64,000 nucleotides of DNA from Shinella sp. PSBB067. Its GTDB lineage: Bacteria; Pseudomonadota; Alphaproteobacteria; Rhizobiales; Rhizobiaceae. Shown here one piece after another: positions 23,559 to 32,535 of the stretch; position 1 is the stretch's first letter, and each line of letters starts with the position of its first letter. The notes under the pieces are model-generated. The model was not told where the DNA came from. It was given only the letters and a program-made list of their open reading frames with translations, and made no database searches. Location of the stretch: positions 3,332,501 to 3,396,500 of the forward strand of contig NZ_CP069303.1 in NCBI RefSeq assembly GCF_016839145.1. The letters are read 5' to 3'. The position numbers were made by a program, and so were the translations under genes.

Positions 23559-23590
23559 TATTGACCAACGGGACAGCTTTATTGACCCGT
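23559..23590. promoter_or_regulatory. Repeats upstream of fdsG, possible LysR operator
   Basis: TATTGACC occurs twice, at 23559-23566 and 23580-23587, exactly 21 bases (two helical turns) apart. Overlapping it is an inverted repeat ACGGG (23568-23572) and CCCGT (23586-23590). It lies directly after the LysR gene and before fdsG. Confidence 0.4.
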
Positions 23591-23732
23591 CGTGTCATGA
23601 CTGAGAAGCTGTTAGAATAGTCCGCGGAGATCGACTGGGTTCCGGTTTTCGCCGAACAGTTTCAACGGCATCGGCGCATCGAACCCGGTTTTCTTCGCAG
23701 TGGTTCGTTCGTGTCGGTTGGGAGGCCTGATC

Positions 23733-24212
23733 ATGAATGTGCACGTCGCCGGCAGCGATGTCGGAGAAAGAACGCTGGCAATCGTCGGCGCGCTGAGGGG
23801 CCTGGAAGGGCCGCTTCTTCCCATCCTGCACGAAATCCAGGCCGAGTTCGGCTATGTGCCGCAGGAAAGCCTGCCGGTCATCGCGCGCGAGCTGAACCTC
23901 TCGCGCGCCGAGGTGCACGGCGTCGTCACATTCTACCATGACTACCGCAACCACCCGACGGGCCGGCATGTCCTGAAGCTCTGTCGCGCCGAAGCCTGCC
24001 AGTCCATGGGAGGCGACGCCATCGCCGAGCGCATCAAGGCGCTGCTCGGCATCGATTTCCACCAGACGACGATGGACGGCGCGGTGACGCTGGAGCCCGT
24101 CTATTGCCTCGGGCTCTGTTCCTGCGCGCCCGCCGCCATGCTCGACGGCGAGGTGCACGGCAGGCTCGACGCGGACCTTGCAAAAGACCTTGTCGCGGAG
24201 GCACGCCGATGA
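23733..24212 (+). CDS. fdsG: Formate dehydrogenase gamma subunit (NuoE-like)
   Basis: This is the small [2Fe-2S] subunit of the soluble NAD-dependent molybdenum formate dehydrogenase, homologous to NuoE. In the 159-residue product the cluster ligands are C84, C89, C125 and C129. The thioredoxin-like fold region starts with LLPILHEIQAEFGYVP. ATG 23733 has GGGAGG upstream; an upstream in-frame start is not needed. Its stop overlaps the fdsB start (ATGA). It opens the operon fdsG-fdsB-fdsA-fdsC-fdsD. Confidence 0.95.
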   Translation: MNVHVAGSDVGERTLAIVGALRGLEGPLLPILHEIQAEFGYVPQESLPVIARELNLSRAEVHGVVTFYHDYRNHPTGRHVLKLCRAEACQSMGGDAIAERIKALLGIDFHQTTMDGAVTLEPVYCLGLCSCAPAAMLDGEVHGRLDADLAKDLVAEARR

Positions 24213-25765
24213 CCATCACCCTCTTCGTCCCGCGTGACGCTGCCGCCCTGGCGCTGGGCGCCGACCGTGTCGCCGCTGCCATCGCCCGCGAGATCGAGGC
24301 CCGCGGCATCGACGCGCGCATCGTGCGCAACGGCTCGCGCGGCATGCACTGGCTGGAGCCGCTCGTCGAGGTGCGCACCGAACAGGGCCGCATCGCCTAC
24401 GGCCCGGTGAAGCCCTCCGACGTCGCCTCGCTTTTCGATGCGGGGTTCCTGCAGGGCGGCGGCCATCCGCTCTGTCTCGGGCGGACGAAGGAAATCCCGT
24501 TCCTCGCCCGCCAGACGCGGCTGACCTTCGCCCGCTGCGGCGTCACCGACCCGCTCTCGCTCGAGGACTACCGGCATTACCAGGGCATGAAGGGCCTTGA
24601 GCGGGCCGTTGCGATGGAGCCCGCCGAGATCGTCAGGCAGGTGACCGATTCGGGTCTGCGCGGACGCGGCGGCGCAGGCTTTCCGACCGGCATCAAGTGG
24701 AAGACCGTGCTCGACGCCCCCGGCGCGCAGAAATACATCGTCTGCAATGCCGACGAGGGCGACAGCGGCACCTTCGCCGACCGCATGATCATGGAGGGTG
24801 ACCCCTTCGTGCTGATCGAGGGCATGGCGATCGCCGGCCTCGCCACGGGCGCGACGAAGGGCTTCATCTACACCCGCTCCGAATATCCGCACGCCATCAA
24901 GACGATGAACGCCGCCGTGGAGATTGCCCGCAGGGCCGGCATCCTCGGCCCGTCGGTGCTGGGCTCCGGCAAGGCCTTCGACATGGAGGTGCGGGCCGGC
25001 GCGGGCGCCTATGTCTGCGGCGAGGAGACCGCCCTTCTCAACAGCCTGGAAGGCAAGCGCGGCATCGTGCGCGCCAAGCCGCCGCTGCCGGCGCTGCAGG
25101 GCTTCCTCGGCAGGCCGACCGTCGTCAACAACGTCATCTCGCTCGCCTCCGTGCCGATCATCATGGATCGCGGCGCCGAATTCTACCGCGACTTCGGCAT
25201 GGGCCGCTCGCGCGGCACGATCCCGATCCAGATCGCCGGCAACGTCAGGCAGGGCGGCCTCTACGAGACCGCCTTCGGCCTGACGCTCGGCGAGATCGTC
25301 GACGACATCGGCGGCGGCACCGCCTCCGGCCGCCCGGTCCGCGCCGTGCAGGTCGGTGGTCCGCTCGGCGCCTATTTCCCCCGCGCACTCTTCGACACGC
25401 CCTTCGACTACGAGGCCTTCGCGGCGAAGGACGGCCTCATCGGCCATGCCGGCATCACCGTCTTCGACGATACGGTCGACATGCTGAAGCAGGCGCGCTT
25501 CGCCATGGAATTCTGCGCCATCGAAAGCTGCGGCAAGTGCACGCCCTGCCGCATCGGCTCGACGCGCGGCGTCGAGACGGCCGACAACATCGCGCGCGGC
25601 ATCGAGCCGGAAAAGAACCGCGAACTGCTGGCCGATCTCTGCAACACGATGAAATTCGGCTCGCTCTGCGCGCTCGGCGGCTTCACGCCCTATCCGGTCA
25701 TGAGCGCGATGACGCATTTCCCCGAAGACTTTTCGCCGGCGCCCATCGCCGAAGCAGCGGAGTGA
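24209..25765 (+). CDS. fdsB: Formate dehydrogenase beta subunit (NuoF-like, FMN and NAD binding)
   Basis: A 518-residue diaphorase subunit that passes electrons from the iron-sulfur chain to NAD+. The N-terminal about 100 residues are a NuoE-like thioredoxin-fold extension. A NuoF core follows, with the NADH site GLRGRGGAGFPTG, the FMN region CNADEGDSGTFADR, GAGAYVCGEETALLNSLEG, and the C-terminal [4Fe-4S] motif ESCGKCTPCR. Translationally coupled to fdsG. Only four bases separate its stop from fdsA. Confidence 0.96.
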   Translation: MTITLFVPRDAAALALGADRVAAAIAREIEARGIDARIVRNGSRGMHWLEPLVEVRTEQGRIAYGPVKPSDVASLFDAGFLQGGGHPLCLGRTKEIPFLARQTRLTFARCGVTDPLSLEDYRHYQGMKGLERAVAMEPAEIVRQVTDSGLRGRGGAGFPTGIKWKTVLDAPGAQKYIVCNADEGDSGTFADRMIMEGDPFVLIEGMAIAGLATGATKGFIYTRSEYPHAIKTMNAAVEIARRAGILGPSVLGSGKAFDMEVRAGAGAYVCGEETALLNSLEGKRGIVRAKPPLPALQGFLGRPTVVNNVISLASVPIIMDRGAEFYRDFGMGRSRGTIPIQIAGNVRQGGLYETAFGLTLGEIVDDIGGGTASGRPVRAVQVGGPLGAYFPRALFDTPFDYEAFAAKDGLIGHAGITVFDDTVDMLKQARFAMEFCAIESCGKCTPCRIGSTRGVETADNIARGIEPEKNRELLADLCNTMKFGSLCALGGFTPYPVMSAMTHFPEDFSPAPIAEAAE

Positions 25766-25769
25766 TCCC

Positions 25770-28649
25770 ATGCCCCTCGTTCCTGAAATCGACTTCGGCA
25801 CCCCCGCCTCCCGCGCGGAGAAGATGGTGACGCTCACCATCGACGGCAGCGAGATCACCGTTCCCGAGGGCACCTCCATCATGCGCGCCTCGATGGAGGC
25901 CGGCATAAAGGTACCGAAGCTCTGCGCGACCGACATGGTCGACGCCTTCGGCTCCTGCCGCCTCTGTCTCGTCGAGATCGAGGGCCGCAACGGTACGCCC
26001 GCCTCCTGCACCACGCCCGTCGCGCCCGGCCTCGTCGTCCATACCCAGACGAGCCGCCTCAAGCAGATCCGCAAGGGCGTGATGGAGCTCTACATCTCCG
26101 ACCACCCGCTCGACTGCCTGACCTGCGCGGCCAATGGCGACTGCGAATTGCAGGACATGGCCGGCGCCGTCGGCCTTCGCGACGTGCGCTACGGCTATGA
26201 GGGCGACAACCACGTCAAGGCCCGCAACAACGGCGAGGCGAATGCCCGCTGGATGCCGAAGGACGAATCGAACCCCTATTTCACCTACGACCCCTCCAAG
26301 TGCATCGTCTGCTCGCGCTGCGTGCGCGCCTGCGAGGAAGTGCAGGGCACCTTCGCGCTCACCATCGAGGGCCGCGGCTTCGACAGCCGCGTCTCGCCCG
26401 GCATGCACGAGCATTTCCTCGATTCCGAATGCGTCTCCTGCGGCGCCTGCGTGCAGGCCTGCCCGACCGCGACGCTGACGGAAAAGTCGGTGATCGAGAT
26501 CGGCCAGCCGGAACATTCCGTCGTCACCACCTGCGCCTATTGCGGCGTCGGCTGTTCCTTCAAGGCGGAGATGCGCGGCGAGGAGCTGGTGCGCATGGTG
26601 CCGTGGAAGGACGGGCAGGCGAACCGTGGCCATTCCTGCGTCAAGGGCCGCTTCGCCTATGGCTACTCGACCCACCGCGAGCGCATCCTGAACCCGATGA
26701 TCCGCGAGAAGATCTCCGATCCGTGGCGGGAAGTGACGTGGGAAGAGGCCTATGCCCATGTGGCATCGGAATTCCGCCGCATCCAGTACCAGTACGGCCG
26801 CGATTCCATCGGCGGCATCACCTCCTCGCGCTGCACCAACGAGGAGACCTACCTCGTCCAGAAGCTGATCCGCGCCGGCTTCGGCAACAACAATGTCGAT
26901 ACCTGCGCCCGCGTCTGCCATTCGCCGACCGGCTACGGCCTCGGCCAGGCCTTCGGCACCTCCGCCGGCACGCAGGATTTCGACAGCGTCGAGCACACGG
27001 ATGTCGTGATGATCATCGGCGCCAACCCGACCGACGCTCACCCCGTCTTCGGCTCGCGCCTCAAGAAGCGCCTGCGCCAGGGGGCGAAGCTCATCGTCGT
27101 CGACCCGCGCCGCATCGACCTCGTCTCCTCGCCGCATGTCAAGGCGTCCTATCACCTGCCGCTTCGGCCCGGCACGAACGTCGCCGTCGTCACCGCGCTC
27201 GCCCATGTCATCGTGACGGAAGGCCTCTACGACGAGAAATTCATCCGCGAACGCTGCGACTGGTCGGAATTCGAGGACTGGGCCGCCTTCGTCGCCGAGC
27301 CGCGCCACAGCCCGGAAGAGACCGAGGCCCTGACCGGCGTGCCGGCCGAGACGCTGCGCGGCGCCGCCCGCCTCTTCGCCACCGGCGGCAACGGCTCGAT
27401 CTATTACGGCCTCGGCGTCACCGAGCACAGCCAGGGCTCGACCACCGTCATGGCCATCGCCAACCTCGCCATGGCGACCGGCAATATCGGCCGCAAGGGC
27501 GTCGGCGTGAATCCGCTGCGCGGCCAGAACAACGTGCAGGGCTCCTGCGACATGGGCTCCTTCCCGCACGAGCTGCCCGGCTACCGCCACATCTCGGACG
27601 ACGCCACCCGCGACGTCTTCGAGAAGATGTGGGGCGTGAAGCTCAACAACGAGCCGGGCCTTCGCATCAACAACATGCTCGACGCCGCCGTCGAGGGCAC
27701 CTTCATGGGCCTCTACATCCAGGGCGAGGACATCCTCCAGTCCGACCCGGACACGCGGCACGTCTCCGCCGGCCTTGCCGCCATGGAATGCGTCGTCGTG
27801 CAGGATCTCTTCCTCAACGAGACGGCGAACTACGCCCATGTCTTCCTGCCCGGCTCGACCTTCCTCGAAAAGGACGGCACCTTCACCAATGCCGAGCGCC
27901 GCATCAATCGCGTTCGCCGCGTCATGACGCCGAAGAACGGCTATGCCGACTGGGAGGTCACGCAGAACCTCGCCAAGGCCATGGGCCTCGACTGGCACTA
28001 CACGCATCCATCCGAGATCATGGACGAGATCGCCGCGACGACGCCGAGCTTCGCCCTCGTCTCCTACGACTATCTCGACAAGATCGGCTCGGTGCAGTGG
28101 CCCTGCAACGAGCAGCATCCGCTCGGCTCGCCGATCATGCACACGGACGGCTTCGTGCGCGGAAAGGGTAAGTTCATACGAACGGAATATGTCGCGACCG
28201 ACGAGAAGACCGGCCCGCGCTTCCCGCTGCTGCTCACCACCGGCCGCATCCTCAGCCAGTACAATGTCGGCGCGCAGACGCGGCGCACCGAGAACGTCGT
28301 CTGGCACGAGGAGGACCGGCTGGAGATCCATCCGCATGACGCGGAGAACCGCGGCATCCGCGACGGCGACTGGGTGCGCCTTGCAAGCCGCGCCGGGGAG
28401 ACGACGCTGCGCGCCCTCATCACGGACCGCGTCGCGCCGGGCGTCGTCTACACGACCTTCCATCATCCGCTGACCCAGGCGAACGTCATCACCACCGACT
28501 TCTCCGACTGGGCGACGAACTGCCCGGAATACAAGGTGACGGCGGTACAGATCTCGCCCTCCAACGGTCCCTCCGACTGGCAGGTGGAGTATGACGAGCT
28601 TTCCCGCCGCTCGCGCCGCATCGCGGGCAAGCTGGAGGCGGCAGAATAG
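25770..28649 (+). CDS. fdsA: NAD-dependent formate dehydrogenase catalytic alpha subunit
   Basis: This is the molybdenum bis-MGD catalytic subunit that oxidises formate to CO2, 959 residues. Cofactor ligands readable in order: N-terminal [2Fe-2S] (C52, C63, C66, C80); His-ligated [4Fe-4S] (H112, C116, C119, C125); two ferredoxin-type clusters (CIVCSRCVRAC near 178-188 and CVSCGACVQAC near 221-231); and the proximal [4Fe-4S] CAYCGVGC to C290. The active site is ARVCHSPT with C383, cysteine where some homologues have selenocysteine. All clusters expected for an FdsA are present. Product CO2 and NADH can support growth on formate or recover energy from C1 compounds. Confidence 0.97.
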   Translation: MPLVPEIDFGTPASRAEKMVTLTIDGSEITVPEGTSIMRASMEAGIKVPKLCATDMVDAFGSCRLCLVEIEGRNGTPASCTTPVAPGLVVHTQTSRLKQIRKGVMELYISDHPLDCLTCAANGDCELQDMAGAVGLRDVRYGYEGDNHVKARNNGEANARWMPKDESNPYFTYDPSKCIVCSRCVRACEEVQGTFALTIEGRGFDSRVSPGMHEHFLDSECVSCGACVQACPTATLTEKSVIEIGQPEHSVVTTCAYCGVGCSFKAEMRGEELVRMVPWKDGQANRGHSCVKGRFAYGYSTHRERILNPMIREKISDPWREVTWEEAYAHVASEFRRIQYQYGRDSIGGITSSRCTNEETYLVQKLIRAGFGNNNVDTCARVCHSPTGYGLGQAFGTSAGTQDFDSVEHTDVVMIIGANPTDAHPVFGSRLKKRLRQGAKLIVVDPRRIDLVSSPHVKASYHLPLRPGTNVAVVTALAHVIVTEGLYDEKFIRERCDWSEFEDWAAFVAEPRHSPEETEALTGVPAETLRGAARLFATGGNGSIYYGLGVTEHSQGSTTVMAIANLAMATGNIGRKGVGVNPLRGQNNVQGSCDMGSFPHELPGYRHISDDATRDVFEKMWGVKLNNEPGLRINNMLDAAVEGTFMGLYIQGEDILQSDPDTRHVSAGLAAMECVVVQDLFLNETANYAHVFLPGSTFLEKDGTFTNAERRINRVRRVMTPKNGYADWEVTQNLAKAMGLDWHYTHPSEIMDEIAATTPSFALVSYDYLDKIGSVQWPCNEQHPLGSPIMHTDGFVRGKGKFIRTEYVATDEKTGPRFPLLLTTGRILSQYNVGAQTRRTENVVWHEEDRLEIHPHDAENRGIRDGDWVRLASRAGETTLRALITDRVAPGVVYTTFHHPLTQANVITTDFSDWATNCPEYKVTAVQISPSNGPSDWQVEYDELSRRSRRIAGKLEAAE

Positions 28650-28657
28650 GATCGCGC

Positions 28658-29491
28658 GTGCCCGACTTTTCCACCACGATCAAGGTCACGGAAACCGCCC
28701 GACGAAACGGGCGGCTTTCGGGCGGCGAGCGCTTCGTGCCGGATGAAACGCCGGTCGCCTTCTCCTATGCCGGCTCGACCCATGCGGTGATGATGGCGAC
28801 GCCCGCCGACCTTGAGGATTTCGCGGTCGGTTTCAGCCTGACGGAAGGCATCGTCAGCGACCCGTCCGAGATCGAAGCCGTTGAAATCGTCGCGGAGGAC
28901 AAGGGCATCGATCTGCAAATCGGCCTTGCCGATGCGCAGAGCGCCGCGCTGACCGCCCGCCGCCGGCACATGGCAGGTCCCGTCGGCTGCGGCCTCTGCG
29001 GCATCGAATCCATCGATGAAGCCGTGCGCGTGACGCCCTCGGTGCGTTCGTCATCGCTGACTTTGAGCGAGGACGAGGTGGTCGAGGCGGTGCGCCTGCT
29101 GAACGGCCAGCAACCGCTGCACATGACGACGCGCGCCGTGCACGGCGCCGGCTTCTACGTGCCGGGCAAGGGCCTTGTCGCCGTGCGCGAGGATGTCGGC
29201 CGGCACAATGCGCTCGACAAGCTCGTCGGCGCGGCCCGGCGGGCGGGCCATGCCGGCGCCGCGGGCGCGGTGGTCGTGACGAGCCGCGTCTCGGTGGAAA
29301 TGGTGCAGAAGACCGCCATCATCGGCAGCCCCTTCGTCATTGCCATTTCCGCGCCGACGGCACTCGCCATCCGCACGGCGCAAGAGGCCGGCATGACGCT
29401 GATCGCGCTCGTGCGCGGCGACGAATTCGAAATCTTCACCGGGGCTGAGCGCGTCGTGTCCGACGCCGGGCGCCGGCTGGGCAGCGGTTAG
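28658..29491 (+). CDS. fdhD: Formate dehydrogenase accessory sulfurtransferase FdhD/FdsC
   Basis: FdhD (FdsC in fds operons) binds bis-MGD and transfers sulfur to the molybdenum cofactor before it is inserted in FdsA; without it the enzyme is inactive. The 277-residue product has the conserved CGLC pair (C111, C114) in VGCGLCGIESI. It also has the block VREDVGRHNALDKLVG, and TSRVSVEMVQKTAIIG near the end. It sits nine bases behind fdsA in the operon. Confidence 0.95.
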   Translation: MPDFSTTIKVTETARRNGRLSGGERFVPDETPVAFSYAGSTHAVMMATPADLEDFAVGFSLTEGIVSDPSEIEAVEIVAEDKGIDLQIGLADAQSAALTARRRHMAGPVGCGLCGIESIDEAVRVTPSVRSSSLTLSEDEVVEAVRLLNGQQPLHMTTRAVHGAGFYVPGKGLVAVREDVGRHNALDKLVGAARRAGHAGAAGAVVVTSRVSVEMVQKTAIIGSPFVIAISAPTALAIRTAQEAGMTLIALVRGDEFEIFTGAERVVSDAGRRLGSG

Positions 29492-29500
29492 GAGACAGGC

Positions 29501-29773
29501 ATGTCGGACGGCAACAAGATCATCAGGATGGCGAACCAGATCGCCATCTTCTTTCACTCCCAGCCAGCAAGTGAAGGCCCGGACGGCATCGCCACCCATA
29601 TCAACAAGTTCTGGGAGCCGCGCATGCGCCGGCAGCTCTTCGATCTCGTCGACAATCATGGCGGCGAAGGCCTCGACGGCCTGGTCCTCCAGGCGATCCC
29701 GCTGATCCATCGTCCCGCCCCGCAGGCGGACGCCCCCGCGGGCCTTGCCGGCGGTGCATCGGCGGCACCCTGA
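29501..29773 (+). CDS. fdsD: Formate dehydrogenase delta subunit
   Basis: A 90-residue FdsD-family protein, last of fdsGBACD. The conserved part is MANQIAIFF, IATHINKFWEPRMRRQL, then a variable Pro/Ala-rich tail. It is preceded by AGGAGA. FdsD is a small subunit or maturation factor of the soluble formate dehydrogenase; its precise action is not settled. Confidence 0.9.
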   Translation: MSDGNKIIRMANQIAIFFHSQPASEGPDGIATHINKFWEPRMRRQLFDLVDNHGGEGLDGLVLQAIPLIHRPAPQADAPAGLAGGASAAP

Positions 29774-29776
29774 GAC

Positions 29777-29796
29777 GGCGGCCGGCATCGCTGCCG
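29777..29796. terminator. Hairpin between fdsD and the chemoreceptor gene
   Basis: GGCCGGCA (29777-29784) pairs with TGCCGGCC (29789-29796), loop TCGC. It lies between two convergent genes. There is no T tract, so termination would be weak or Rho-assisted. Confidence 0.4.
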
Positions 29797-29819
29797 GCCA
29801 ACTTCGCGGAACAACCCGC

Positions 29820-31586
29820 TCAGAACTCCTCCCACCTTTCCGCCGCGGGCGCCGCAGAACCGGCTGCGACCCGCATGGTGCGCGCGACGGCATGGAGCTG
29901 CGCGACAGGCGCAGGGGACGGCATGCGCTGCATGGCCTGCCCGTTCCCGGCAAGGCGGAACCTGCGGATGAGGGCGTGCAGCGCATCGGCCTCGCGGGCC
30001 ATGGCATGGCTTGCCGCCGTGCTTTCCTCCACCATCGCCGCGTTCTGCTGCGTCGCCTGGTCCATCGCGTTGACCGCCTGGTTGATCTCGCGAAGACCGG
30101 CCGACTGCTCGCGCGACGCCTCGACGATGGCGGTGACGTTGACATGGACCTCCTGCACCTGCGCCAGGATTTCCTGCAGCGCCTGCCCGGTCTCGTCGAC
30201 GAGCGCCACGCCGTTCTTCACCTGCACGCCGGAGGCGGTGATCAGCGTCTTGATGTCCTTGGCCGCGCTTGCCGAACGCTGGGCGAGCTCGCGCACCTCC
30301 TGCGCGACCACCGCGAAGCCCTTGCCCGCTTCGCCCGCCCGGGCGGCCTCCACGCCGGCATTGAGCGCGAGAAGGTTGGTCTGGAAGGCGATGTCGTCGA
30401 TGACGCCGATGATGCTGGAAATCTCGCGGGAGGATTGCTCGATCTGCCCCATGGCGTCGATCGCCTTCCGGACGACCGCCCCGGAGTTTTCCGCGCCCGC
30501 CCGCGTCCTGGAGACGAGCGTGCCCGCCTCGTCCGCCCGCCGGCTCGAATCGCCGACCGTCGTGGTGATCTCGTCGAGCGCGGCCGCGGTCTCCTCGACG
30601 GAGGCTGCCTGCTGCTCGGTCCGGCGGGCAAGGTCGTCCGCCGCCGAGCGGATTTCCTGTGCACCGGAGGCAATCGCATTGGCATTGGCCTCGACGGTCC
30701 GCATCGCCTCGTTGAGCCCGGCCACCGCCTCGTTGAAGTCCCGGCGCACCACCTCCATGGAGGGAACGAAGGGCGTGGAGAGGTTTTGCGTGAGGTCTCC
30801 TTCCGACAGCGCCTTCAACCCCGCACCGAGCGCATTGATCGCCGACATGCGCTCCGTGACGTCCGTCGCGAGCTTCACGACCTTGTAAACCCGGCCGTTA
30901 AGATCGCGGATCGGATTATAGGCGGCCTGGATCCAGACCTCCTTGCCGCCCTTGCCGTAGCGCACGAATTCATTGGAGATGAAGTTCCCTTCCGCAAGGC
31001 TCTTCCAGAACTGCGCATAGGCCGGGGTCTGCACATAGGCGGGATCGCAGAACATGCGGTGATGCCTGCCGCGGATCTCGGCGAGATCGTAGCCCAGCGC
31101 CGCGCAGAAATTCTCGTTCGCGTGGAGGATCTCGCCGGTCGGCGTGAACTCGATCACCGCCTGCGACCGCGACAGCGCATCGAGCTTGCTCGCATCCTCC
31201 GCCGCCCGCATCTTCGCCTCGGTGATGTCGCTGGCGACCTTGACGACCTTGTAGGGCTTGCCGCGGCGAAAGACCGGATTGTATGTCGCCTGGATCCAGA
31301 TCTCGCCGCCGTCTTTGCGCAGGCGCTTGTAGCTGTCCGCATCGTAGTGGCCGCTTGCCAGCCGCGCCCAGAACTGCCGGTATTCCTCGCTCGTGGTATA
31401 GGACGCCTCGCAGAACATGCGGTGGTGTTTTCCGACGATTTCCGTCAGCTCATAGCCCAGCGCCCGGCAGAAGTTTTCGTTGGCAGTCAGGATGGTGCCG
31501 TTGAGATCGAAATGGATCACCGCCTGCGAGCGCGACAGCGCGTCGACGATATGGGCTGCATCCATGGACTTTGCAAATGAAAGCAT
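29820..31586 (-). CDS. Cytoplasmic methyl-accepting chemotaxis protein with two PAS domains
   Basis: A 588-residue soluble chemoreceptor with no transmembrane segment. Two similar PAS-PAC units, about residues 14-125 and 137-247, each contain an HHRMFC motif and look like a tandem duplication. A signalling coiled coil follows with the conserved hairpin tip IIGVIDDIAFQTNLLALNAGVEAARAGEAGKGFAVVA-type block, and flanking methylation helices. The last five residues are RWEEF, matching the xWxxF tether that binds CheR/CheB. ATG 31586 has GGAGG eight bases upstream; 56 further codons upstream are discarded. PAS domains suggest sensing of redox, oxygen or a small cytosolic ligand. cheW lies just upstream on the same strand. 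Confidence 0.92.
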   Translation of the reverse strand: MLSFAKSMDAAHIVDALSRSQAVIHFDLNGTILTANENFCRALGYELTEIVGKHHRMFCEASYTTSEEYRQFWARLASGHYDADSYKRLRKDGGEIWIQATYNPVFRRGKPYKVVKVASDITEAKMRAAEDASKLDALSRSQAVIEFTPTGEILHANENFCAALGYDLAEIRGRHHRMFCDPAYVQTPAYAQFWKSLAEGNFISNEFVRYGKGGKEVWIQAAYNPIRDLNGRVYKVVKLATDVTERMSAINALGAGLKALSEGDLTQNLSTPFVPSMEVVRRDFNEAVAGLNEAMRTVEANANAIASGAQEIRSAADDLARRTEQQAASVEETAAALDEITTTVGDSSRRADEAGTLVSRTRAGAENSGAVVRKAIDAMGQIEQSSREISSIIGVIDDIAFQTNLLALNAGVEAARAGEAGKGFAVVAQEVRELAQRSASAAKDIKTLITASGVQVKNGVALVDETGQALQEILAQVQEVHVNVTAIVEASREQSAGLREINQAVNAMDQATQQNAAMVEESTAASHAMAREADALHALIRRFRLAGNGQAMQRMPSPAPVAQLHAVARTMRVAAGSAAPAAERWEEF

Positions 31587-31601
31587 GACCTGTCCCTCCA
31601 T

Positions 31602-31904
31602 GCGATCGCCACGATGGTCCGATGCTGCCGGCGTGGCCCTCGCCGATTGTTGCGTCCGGACATGGACCGCGCAGGCGGGCCATGGATTAGAATACACAAA
31701 TTCAATCATCGCGGGCAAAACCATGCCGCGCTCGATATGAGAATATACAATCAAGGATGGAGAAATGAGCTTAACAACTGATAAAAAACAGACACCAAGA
31801 TTTGGTCTGTGCTGCAGGCGGCACTTTCGAAGGTCCTGGGGCTCAGTGGGTTATATCTCGGCGCCCGCAATAATATCGCTTAGGTTGTACTGAGTGGCGG
31901 ACAA
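31602..31904. other. Intergenic region between cheW and the chemoreceptor gene
   Basis: No protein gene is supported here. The region is relatively AT-rich in its left half, where the chemoreceptor promoter must lie. It contains a second minus-strand terminator at 31783-31810, so the 31811-31904 stretch between the two terminators could encode a short RNA. Confidence 0.4.
31783..31810 (-). terminator. Second minus-strand terminator upstream of the chemoreceptor gene
   Basis: ACAGA-CA-CCAA (31788-31798) pairs with TTGG-TCTGT (31802-31810) with a two-base bulge. On the minus strand it is followed by six T. It lies about 100 bases beyond the main cheW terminator. Confidence 0.55.
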
Positions 31905-31934
31905 CAAAAAACCGCCGCGCTTTCGCGCGGCGGT
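31905..31934 (-). terminator. Rho-independent terminator of cheW
   Basis: A perfect 10-bp stem ACCGCCGCGC (31911-31920) and GCGCGGCGGT (31925-31934) with loop TTTC is followed on the minus strand by TTTTTTG. It begins 28 bases past the cheW stop. Confidence 0.9.
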
Positions 31935-31962
31935 CTCACATTCGATCTATGCGGTCAGCCGG

Positions 31963-32439
31963 TCAGGCGGCGATATCGTCCATGTCGCGCTCCTTGAACA
32001 TGCGCGCCAGGTTGAGGAAGCAGATCATGCCGTTCTCGTGGGCGATGATGCCCTCGGCATAGGCCTTGTCGAAGGAGGTCGTCACTTCCGGCACGGGCTG
32101 GACCTGCTCGCTGCGGATGGTGAGGATATCGGAAACCCGGTCGACGACGAGGCCGACGACCATGCTGTGCACTTCGGCGACCACGATGGCGCTGCGCTCG
32201 TTGGCTTCGGTGCTCTTCATGCCGAGCTTGTGGGCAAGGTCGATGATCGGGATTACCGTGCCGCGCAGGTTCATCACGCCGATGACGTCGGGCGGAGAAT
32301 GCGGGATCGGCGTGGACGGCGCCCAGCCGCGGATTTCGCGGATCGTCGTCGTCTTCACGCAGAATTCCTGCTCGTGCAGGCGGAATGCGATGATTTCGAG
32401 CGTATCGCCGGCAAAGCCGGTCGTCTTGATGGAGGTCAT
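31963..32439 (-). CDS. cheW: Chemotaxis coupling protein CheW
   Basis: CheW links chemoreceptors to the kinase CheA at the receptor array. The 158-residue product is a single CheW domain: EIIAFRLHEQEFCVKTTTIREI at the start, the conserved GVMNLRGTVIPIIDLAHKLG, and VGLVVDRVSDILTI. Length is normal. It is isolated from any cheA or cheY in the window, beside the soluble PAS chemoreceptor, so it may serve that receptor or add to a distant che cluster. A strong terminator ends it. Confidence 0.95.
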   Translation of the reverse strand: MTSIKTTGFAGDTLEIIAFRLHEQEFCVKTTTIREIRGWAPSTPIPHSPPDVIGVMNLRGTVIPIIDLAHKLGMKSTEANERSAIVVAEVHSMVVGLVVDRVSDILTIRSEQVQPVPEVTTSFDKAYAEGIIAHENGMICFLNLARMFKERDMDDIAA

Positions 32440-32535
32440 CGGGATCTTCCCAGTTTGTCTGCGTATCGGCGTGATCCTATGCAGGCCCTGGTTAAAATCT
32501 TTCAAACATCCGGGGGATTGTCGCACGAAACGAAA

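Noticed and set aside
25698..28466. 922-codon minus-strand open frame opposite fdsA
   Set aside because: fdsA is certain from its cofactor motifs. The antisense product is low-complexity Ala/Arg/Gly/Asp with no family features.
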